Positions 57,336 to 64,000 of a DNA stretch of 64,000 bases are shown here, one piece after another. The position numbers and the translations under genes are program-made. Positions within the stretch are counted from its first letter, which is position 1; the number at the start of each line of letters is the position of its first letter. Source of the DNA: Spisula solida (lineage: Eukaryota; Mollusca; Bivalvia; Venerida; Mactridae); contig OX365948.1 of assembly GCA_947247005.1 (NCBI GenBank), positions 5,518,001-5,582,000 on the forward strand. The letters are read 5' to 3'. The notes beneath the pieces are model-generated. The model saw only the letters and a program-made list of their open reading frames with translations. It made no database searches and was not told where the DNA came from.

Positions 57336-58529
57336 TCAACAGTCGCTGGTCATGAGCAATCTATTTGCATTAGTATACACTTTGTGTGTTATATTTAACA
57401 CATAATGAATTTAGTTAGAGACGACAAAACAACATTTTAACCTGTCCACGACGACAAGTAACTAAATACTGTAGCGCACATACAATCCAAGGTCACACAG
57501 AAACGACAGCAGCGCCTAGCCACACTCGCAAGAGTCAGACATAGAACGAACCATCCATGTCTTTCCAAATATACGGATTCCAAGGAACTAAATTATTTCC
57601 CCCAATGAGTGGCCATTTCATACCATCTCACACAAGAGCCTCCACTTTTATTTAGTACCAATCAAATATCGGTAGAGAATTAGAGACAAAGATACTGATC
57701 TATTCAATTGTTAATCATTCGGTGTTTCTTACAATCATGTTTGGTTTAGGTATAATTATTTAAAACACCATTTTCAAGCTAGAACTTTAATCATGTGAAT
57801 TCTTAAAATGACACTTACTGAAAATGGGTTGAATCTTTTGATAAAAATTTTGTGTATGTTACCTGTGTTCCAAATTATGCTCTTATTGGTTATCATTGAT
57901 ATTGTGCGATAAAATGTGTAGGATATTGTTGGGTATTCCGTTTGGCGATATATCCCGATACGTTATCATTTTCTCATAGTACATCCCGGTACACCACGAT
58001 ATACCACGATATATTACAAATAATGTGTGACCTACTGATATAGGTTAGAAACGCACACTGATGTGTAGATTTCTGCTACTTAAAATTTGTCAAAATAACG
58101 CAATATGCTAGGATTAACATTCAAAGTAGTATTAAGTAATGTTTAACAATTCGTCGCTTGAGTTCCGCGAGGACATTTTGGTCATTGTAGATGTTTCTGT
58201 ATCGTTTGTTACGGTCTCGTCGAGCTCTAAAGAGATAAAGAGCAATGGTGCATTTTTTAACTAACTTTCTATACGTTACTATTAATTTCATAGTTACTTA
58301 TGTCATAAGCTCATACTCATACATACTGTGTCAAAATCGAAATGTGTCTAGATACCGTGCATTCCTATTCATAAAATATTGATAAAAATGTTCAAAAGGC
58401 CATGTTACATGTTCAATGTTCAACTAATGTGATTAACAGCCAATCATACTTTCATCGTTTCAGGTACTGGACTAAGTCTGAGGAATACAACGTCATTATT
58501 TAACTGTTACGATACGTGGGACAAAGATG

Positions 58530-59519
58530 AGCATGGCTACGTCCTTTATATCTTTTAAGTACCTTTGGAAAACTGTTTACTCGAATTATTAACAACAGAT
58601 TGACCGCATGGGCTGAACGTTAGTTTGTCTATACGGAAGCGCAAGCTGGATTTCGGAAAAATATGGGAACCACTGATAATATTTTGTTTACTTTAGCGGT
58701 GTAATCAACCATCTTTAAACAACAACAAGAAAGTATTTGTTTGTTTTATCGATTACACAAAAGCGTTTGATCTACTAGTTAGAGAAAATATATTTTGTAA
58801 ACTAGTAAGATATGGCATTAGAGGGAAAATGTTGAATGTAATTAGGTCGCTATATTTGAATGTCAAGTCGCGTGTTAAAAATCGGAATTGCTTATGTCCT
58901 GATAGTTTTGAGTGTTATATGGGCGTCCGTCAAGGAGATTGTCTTTCTCCTTTTTTTGCACTTTTTGTTAACGACCTAGAAGAACATCTGGAAACTAACG
59001 GTTTAAAGGGGTCGGTTTAGATACATTAAAAATGATTTTGTTGTTATACGCCGATGACATCATTCTATTCACTGAGGACGAAATACGCTTACAGAACGGC
59101 TTGAATACTTTGAAAACTATTGTGACAAGTGGAAATTAACCGTGAATGTTAAAAGACTAAAATTATGGTCTTTAGGAATGGTGGGCGTCTAAGACAGGAT
59201 CTGAAATTCTTTTACAATGGTGATGAACTTGAAACTTCACATACCTAGGCATAGCATTTTCCAACGGGGGTCGTTTACAAAAACATTTGAAACACATAAT
59301 GGTTAAGCTTGTATTCCCAACACTATCTGTAAGTCACGTTGTATCTTTATTTGACAAGTTGATATTTCCAATATTGAATTATGGCTCTGAAATATGGGTG
59401 TTTTCAGACGCCGAAATTTTAGAACGCACTCATTTACACTTTTTAAAAAATATTTTAGGTGTGAAGCTTTCTACTCAAAATAATTTATTTGCGGTGAACT
59501 CGGTCGTACACCTTTAAAA
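58530..59519 (+). pseudogene. LINE reverse transcriptase relic, first part (CR1/L2-like)
   Basis: Spread over several frames. Pieces in order: LGKLFTRIINNRLTAWAE (58,562), YTEAQAGFRKNMGTTDNI (58,630), DYTKAFD-like with one frame break (58,750), MLNVIRSLYLNVKSRVKN (58,829), GVRQGDCLSPFFALFVND (58,923), catalytic YADDIILF (59,046), KLVFPTLSVSHVVSLFDK and SPILNYGSEIW-type thumb (59,300-59,400), then HFLKNILGVKLSTQNN. At least four frameshifts or stops. The order is that of an animal non-LTR RT without its endonuclease. Its C-terminus lies beyond an inverted insertion, at 60,310-60,788. Confidence 0.85.
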
Positions 59520-59689
59520 TAATGGGAATTGTAAATATAATACGTTTTTGGTTGAAAATCACATCTGTATGCAATGATGAAAGAAAATATAGTTTGATAG
59601 TTTTGATAGCTTATTTTCAAAAATCCAGAAGGTCGTAGACCCATGGGGACAACATATTTACATACATAGCATGATGATAAAGGTACAAT

Positions 59690-59800
59690 TAACAATTGTA
59701 TATTACATTTATCCATCCATACGTCCACGCATGAGCACATCCATACACACATACATATATTCATATATACATTCATACATATATGCAAGCATACGTGTAT
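59690..59800. repeat. Degenerate (CATA)n microsatellite
   Basis: 'catccatacacacatacata', 'ttcatacatatatgcaagca' and similar. It separates the left RT part from the inverted LINE fragment and may be that fragment's tail. Confidence 0.7.
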
Positions 59801-59819
59801 ACAAGCACACTTTTATCAA

Positions 59820-60290
59820 AAAGCAAATTAATTACAGAAAAGAAGCAATAAATTATGATACATGTCTATACCAGTCTATAATAATGAATCAGTTTGTGTA
59901 CATAATATTATTCCTAGTACAAAAAAGGTTTTATACACGTAAGTACTAAGTCGTCTTACAACGTATTTATTCTCAGAGTTAAATAGTTCTACCAATTTAT
60001 ACATACTTGGATTTCTTCTGAAATAAGCAGGGATATATGTTTGTCTTACTTCTTTATAAAATGTACATTCAAAAATAAAGTGAAATTCGTCTTCTAAACG
60101 ATCGGAGCATAAACATTTTCTTTCACCTAAGGGAGTTGCAATTGGTATTTTCCATCTACCATTATCAATATGTAATCTGTGTGAAGACACCCTTATCTTG
60201 GTTAAAGCAGTACGACATTTTGAAACATTGACAATATCAAGATAAGGTTGAAACCGGAATTCACATACATGATTATAAAACAGTGCCCGC
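59820..60290 (-). pseudogene. Inverted LINE C-terminal fragment of the same family
   Basis: The minus strand reads from ~60,286: ALFYNHVCEFRFQPYLDIVN, VSKCRTALTKIRVSSHRL, then GERKCLCSDRLEDEFHFIFE with C-x-C…H…E/C (a CCHC-type knuckle), YKEVRQTYIPAYFRRNPSM and YVVRRLSTYVYKTF. One continuous frame of ~135 codons: better preserved than the surrounding plus-strand copy, so inserted later. 5'-truncated; it sits between the thumb and C-terminus of the older copy. Confidence 0.85.
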
Positions 60291-60309
60291 CTTGATATAT
60301 AAAACTAAT

Positions 60310-60788
60310 CAACAAAATGATGTTAAATGATAATGAACTACTGCCAAACAAAATCAATTGGACACTGAAAGTTAAACAATTACTGGAAAATTCGGAGTTC
60401 AATGAGGTTTGGTTGTACCAAGGGGTGAATAATGTAAAACCTTTTATGCAAATGTTTAAACAAAGACTTAATGACATATTTATTCAAGAATGGAATGGAC
60501 AGCTTTTTAAAAAAAAATAATTCGATAAGAACTAGTTCATATATATTATTTTCAGAATTTGGTTTTAAACAATATTTAGATTTCGTAACAACCCGTAAGT
60601 TTAGAACAGCTTTATCACGATTACGTGTATCTTCTCACAGGTTAGAAATTAAGAAAGATAGATGGCATAAACCCCAACAATTACCAAGGCAAGAACGTAA
60701 ATGCCAATTATGCAACATTTTAGAGGACGAACTCCATTTTGTTCTAGAATGTCCTTTATTTCATGATCTACGAAAAGACCTAATTTAA
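60310..60788 (+). pseudogene. LINE ORF2 C-terminus, continuation of the 58.5-kb relic
   Basis: The plus strand reads MMLNDNELLPNKINWTLKVK, NSEFNEVWLYQGVNNVKPFM and LNDIFIQEWNGQLF. A one-base break at ~60,505 follows, then RTALSRLRVSSHRLEIKKDR and CQLCNILEDELHFVLECPLF with the CxxC…H…C knuckle, stop at 60,788. The knuckle is intact here (C-x2-C), unlike C-x-C in the inverted copy. Confidence 0.85.
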
Positions 60789-61386
60789 TGTTATTGTTGG
60801 CAAAGGGCGAACATTCAAAATGTATTCATTAATTTGAATTAATCTCGTCCACTAATCAATTTACGGTAAAGAAATTAACTATAGTCCAGAGAATTTGACA
60901 CGACTCTTGACCATTCATTAGCATAATTTAACAGCTGATATATTGTTATATTTATAACCTCGGTTGTATGTTTTCATAAGCGGGAAGTATCACGAAGACG
61001 CTCGAGGTGTAATACCAACACACTTCTTTAGGACCGATATTGCACGATTTACTAGCGGACATTTATATATTCAACGCAAGTACCTTGTAATATATTCATG
61101 CATAAAGGTCAGGATCATGTCAGATACTCTGTGCTATATCTATATATTTAAAAGCTTCGAAATACGAGATAGATTGTATTATTTTTAATTAACCTTACTC
61201 CAAACATATACTGCCAATTTCAAAATACAAATTTATTCTATTTCTCTATCCTTGTTATACGATGTTATTAGATCTATTATATCATGGCTACGGCAATTTA
61301 CATTGATGTTAACAGAGGCGGTGTGGCTAAATCCGATGATAATTGATGGGGTGTGTCTTACTTTTCAAAGGAATGAGTGCAATTAC
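60789..61386. other. Stretch without recognisable genes
   Basis: AT-rich; a 74-aa plus frame at 60,964-61,188 has no recognised features. Confidence 0.45.
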
Positions 61387-61418
61387 TACAGTGCAGGATA
61401 ATATTATCCTGCACTGTA
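61387..61418. repeat. Perfect 32-nt palindrome
   Basis: Arms 'tacagtgcaggataat' and 'attatcctgcactgta' with no spacer. Lies 23 bp before element A copy 2. Confidence 0.9.
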
Positions 61419-61440
61419 TACATACAACTCTATTGTTCTT

Positions 61441-61658
61441 TATAGTTCGCTGGAGATAACACTAGCCTTTGCTTACAAATAAAAATAAAAATTTAATAAA
61501 TTTTCGATATTCATTTTTGTTCAATTTTATGCATATATACTTTTAATGATATACTCTTTAAATCGACCCTGATAACTGGCGGCCAGTCGACCGTGCAGTG
61601 TTTATAATTTGCTTGGTTTGTTTATTGATAAGGCTAGAGTTATCCCCGGCGAACTATA
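61441..61658. mobile_element. TIR element 'A', intact copy 2 (218 bp)
   Basis: TIR 'tatagttcgctggagataac' and, inverted, 'gttatccccggcgaactata'. The interior matches copy 1 ('cggccagtcgac', 'gtttataatttgctt') and shows the empty site 'aatgatatactcttt' of the element nested in copy 1. Confidence 0.85.
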
Positions 61659-61737
61659 CTTCGGTCAACGTGACCTCTATCGATTTTCTTAGTCGAGTTG
61701 TACTGGAGTCCTCAACTTTAAAATCACAACACAACGC

Positions 61738-61857
61738 CAATGATATAAATCAGAAAGAAATCTTAACGCTCGGTTGATTATTTTGTCTCGGGCTACGCCC
61801 TCGACAAAATAAGACAACCTCGCGTTTGCGTTCTCTTTCTATAACTAATCTTATTGA
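61738..61857. repeat. ~120-bp inverted repeat (foldback)
   Basis: 'caatgatataaatcagaaag' … 'attttgtctcgggc' pairs with 'gccctcgacaaaat' … 'ctttctataactaatcttat'; imperfect arms of ~57 nt meeting at 'tac'. The tip 'gtctcgggctacgccctcgac' is GC-rich. The rest to 62,380 shows nothing further. Confidence 0.7.
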
Positions 61858-62379
61858 TTATTATGCTGATCGGAACGTATCAATCATGTTTATTATTATA
61901 TCTTGTATTATGGTACCGGATACCCACTTATCTCCGTTAGTACGGTCGTGCTTTTCCGTCATTAAACTGTAAGGATATTTTAAACTGTTAAAACAAGGTA
62001 CAACGGAAAACATGTAGCTGTTGTGGGTCTCCAGTGAATAATCTCGCTCAATACAATACAATTTTTATTGTGTACATGTACTTTGAAATGCTTAATAACT
62101 TGTTTGTAACGAATAACTTGTTTGTATTTATATATGTGATTCAAGTCACAATAAGACATGTATGCATATGTATTTCCACGATTACTCAAAGATATAACGC
62201 GACAAAAAGGTTAAAGTGAAACATCAGACAATGATAAACTGGCTCTGGAGTATTCTGTAAAAGTCTAGCGCATTTATTATGTAACAATACTAGTAATTAA
62301 CGTTACCAATTCATTTCGTTCTTTGCTTGTAGACTGACAGTTTCTACGACTACAGAATTTGATAACATGTCATTAATGC

Positions 62380-62590
62380 ATTTACTTATTTACACTCTGT
62401 CTGGTACTTCTAACGAATGATTTCTGCTTCCGTCGACCACCTTCTATAAATGAAAACAATTGAAGCATGTGACTCGTCTCCATAATACCGATGAACACAA
62501 GACAGGAAATTGCAACTAATCCTGTAACGTCTAGGTCAAATTGTCCACGTTAACGATTTATAAATATCATCTTGAAAGGTCAGTTTCTTA
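62380..62590. repeat. Segmental repeat partner of 44,040-44,260
   Basis: 'tataaatgaaaacaattgaa', 'gactcgtctccataatacc', 'gacaggaaattgcaactaat' and 'taacgtctaggtcaaattgt' align with 44,150-44,260 in the same orientation. Confidence 0.55.
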
Positions 62591-62814
62591 TTTATTAGAC
62601 GTTTACGTAAATATCTTAGACGAAAGTGTGGGTGGAGTAAGTCAAACTGCAAAGGCCCACCACAGTTGTACATTAGCTCTTGCAGCTTAATTTTGACGTA
62701 GAATATTACCTTGATGTATGTTCATCACCTGATTTTGTGTTTACGTAAAGAACAGTGCATCTAAACCATATATCTAAACATTCCGCTGCTTAAATATGTT
62801 CACTTCAAGTGGAT

Positions 62815-62872
62815 ACATACACAGACACTTGGGGTCTGGACCCCGACTCCCAGCTACGCACCAGGATATATT
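62815..62872 (-). repeat. ~55-bp inverted-pair terminus (left)
   Basis: 'cacagacacttggggtctgg' … 'agctacgcaccagg'. Reverse complement of 63,907-63,962 with a few changes. Probably element ends of one family (a 'ccagg.gcgtagc' terminus); whether they bound one element or two is unclear. Confidence 0.55.
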
Positions 62873-62989
62873 TTTTATCATCATCATTTTATGCCAAGAC
62901 CCAAACATTAATCACACAAACATTATTAAACGTATCCGGGACTTGTATGATTCGTAAATAACTTATATCTAGCTTAATAACACAAAAAT

Positions 62990-63590
62990 AAAAATGTTTG
63001 ACTGAAATTTCTCGCACACCATCCTCGAATATCTGGTCGTGTTTAACTCACTGTGCAACTTTCCTGCCTATATTTGGTGTCCTTTGGTCAAGTACACATT
63101 ACTCGTCACGATGATGATAGTGACAGAAACCGATATCCGCCCCTGTCTCCACAATTTGCGAGAAAGTGGCAATTTTCAACTCAAAACACGCCTCGCACAT
63201 AATCTTTCGACGATGGTTTCCCGCCTGATCAATACGAAAGTACGGCGCCGCGCGTTAAACGTTGGAACCAGATACGTAAATAAACCATTCGGAATACCTC
63301 GTTTGGGTCCAACGTTCAACGCGCGACACGGTTCTTATGTATCAGGCTGGAAACAACCGTTCAAATTGTCCAAATAGTATGTGCGCGGCGGAAATGAGTT
63401 GACAATTGCAAACTTTCTCGCATAATTTGTCGACAAGAGCGCTGATCGAGTATTGTCAGTATAGTCATCGTAAAGATTAATTTGTTATTGACCGAAGGAC
63501 ACCAGAAATATACGGGAAAGTTGCAAAACAAGTTTTACACGATCAGTTTTTCTAGGTCGGTGCGAGAAAGTTCAGCGAAACATTTTTTAT
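62990..63590. mobile_element. 600-bp foldback element, ~295-nt arms
   Basis: Left arm landmarks: 'gactgaaatttctcgcac', 'gcaactttcctgcctatatt', 'ggtgtcctttggtcaa', 'ttgcgagaaagt', 'gcctgatcaatacg', 'cgcgcgttaaacgttgga'. All recur inverted, in reverse order, to 63,588 ('tcgcgcgttgaac', 'actttctcgcataa', 'gaccgaaggacacc', 'gtgcgagaaagttcagc'). Identity ~75% by eye, spacer under 30 nt. The 112-aa plus frame at 63,039-63,377 lies across the arms and is dismissed as a gene. Confidence 0.82.
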
Positions 63591-63704
63591 CTTTGTGTTA
63601 TTTAAGCAGTAGAGGAATTATGTAGATTTTTGTATTAATATAAAATACATGAACATCCAACAAATGTTTGTGTGATTACTGAATAGAAATACATGTATAA
63701 AACA

Positions 63705-63902
63705 AGACTGCGTTCAATAAACGCTTATGCCCCCTGTGGAAGCCTTGTCCATAAATAAGTCTAAGTCCAAAAATTAGGTCAAGGTGAAGGTCAAAATGGG
63801 GTTAGGTGATACTAGCGTGTGGAGAGTGTTCATACACAACATCCATGCAAGTATGAAAGCTTTGTAGCAAGCCATATTCCATCTATCGATAGGGGGGCAT
63901 AA
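63705..63902 (+). repeat. Interspersed repeat family Q, short copy 3
   Basis: 'gcgttcaataaacgcttatg' to 'ctatcgataggggggcata', one core unit only ('aagtccaaaaattaggtcaa', 'atgaaagctttgtagcaagc'). Shows both ends of family Q at minimal length. Confidence 0.75.
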
Positions 63903-63906
63903 AAAT

Positions 63907-63962
63907 ATTTCCAGGCGCGTAGCGGGAGGGGGCGTGGTCCAGACCCCAAGTGTCTGTGGATA
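63907..63962 (+). repeat. ~55-bp inverted-pair terminus (right)
   Basis: 'ttccaggcgcgtagcgggag' … 'ccagaccccaagtgtctgtg'; mirror of 62,815-62,872. The window ends ~40 bp further on. Confidence 0.55.
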
Positions 63963-64000
63963 TATAAATATGTATCGAATAATTATTGAAAACTTACCGT

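Noticed and set aside
58465..58500. 'cgtttcag' at 58,460 as the acceptor for exon 2 of the PAN gene
   Set aside because: Phase 0 translation meets a stop after three codons, and LINE sequence begins just downstream.
63039..63377. 112-aa frame with a basic middle region
   Set aside because: It spans the two arms of the 600-bp foldback element; the apparent protein has no recognised domain.

Overview
The window reads as nuclear genomic DNA of an animal, most likely a bivalve mollusc. It is AT-rich and almost free of long open frames. It is packed with the degenerate 'gacctag…ttgacc…gatgaccc' tandem-core repeats that are abundant in bivalves, with a tRNA-derived SINE whose layout I recognise from molluscs, and with LINE, Tc1-type, hAT-type and Ty3-like relics. 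There are no bacterial operons, phage genes, rRNA or CRISPR. I cannot name the species from sequence alone.

Layout. 1-5,800: tandem-core repeats in both orientations, one split by a foldback insertion. 6,629-7,605: TIR element with a perfect 28-bp TIR. 7,883-11,957: 29-bp minisatellite split by a 1.67-kb tandem-core element. 11,950-19,040: first part of a low-copy segmental duplication, heavily invaded (foldback, nested TIR elements, Tc1 relic, SINE carrying its own insertion). 20,113-22,096: TTAA-flanked TIR element beside a gag relic. 24,501-28,115: two minisatellites and a TA-flanked TIR element. 29,340-39,270: further copies of the segmental duplication, split by two LINE fragments and several repeats. 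41,180-43,527: 420-bp foldback and a 1.3-kb TA-flanked TIR element. 45,478-49,475: two satellites, a LINE relic and a probable Crypton-type recombinase relic. 52,773-53,357: a 26-bp minisatellite followed by the only convincing host-gene exon, a secreted protein with a PAN/apple-like module and a consensus splice donor. 55,480-56,944: hAT-type element with an 8-bp target duplication. 58,530-60,788: LINE interrupted by an inverted copy of its own family. 61,387-63,965: foldback elements and repeat ends.

The window works as a stratigraphy of insertions. Several elements can be dated relative to each other because an uninterrupted copy lies in the same window. The most biologically suggestive signal is a block present three times (about 14.3, 16.8 and 29.9 kb) with a TATA box, then an ATG 68-76 bp downstream. 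A second block, also present three times (18.7, 35.2 and 37.7 kb), looks like a 3' exon behind a polypyrimidine-AG acceptor. They may be remnants of a small tandemly duplicated gene family. I found no defence, biosynthetic or other multigene system. All identifications are by eye; no searches were run.
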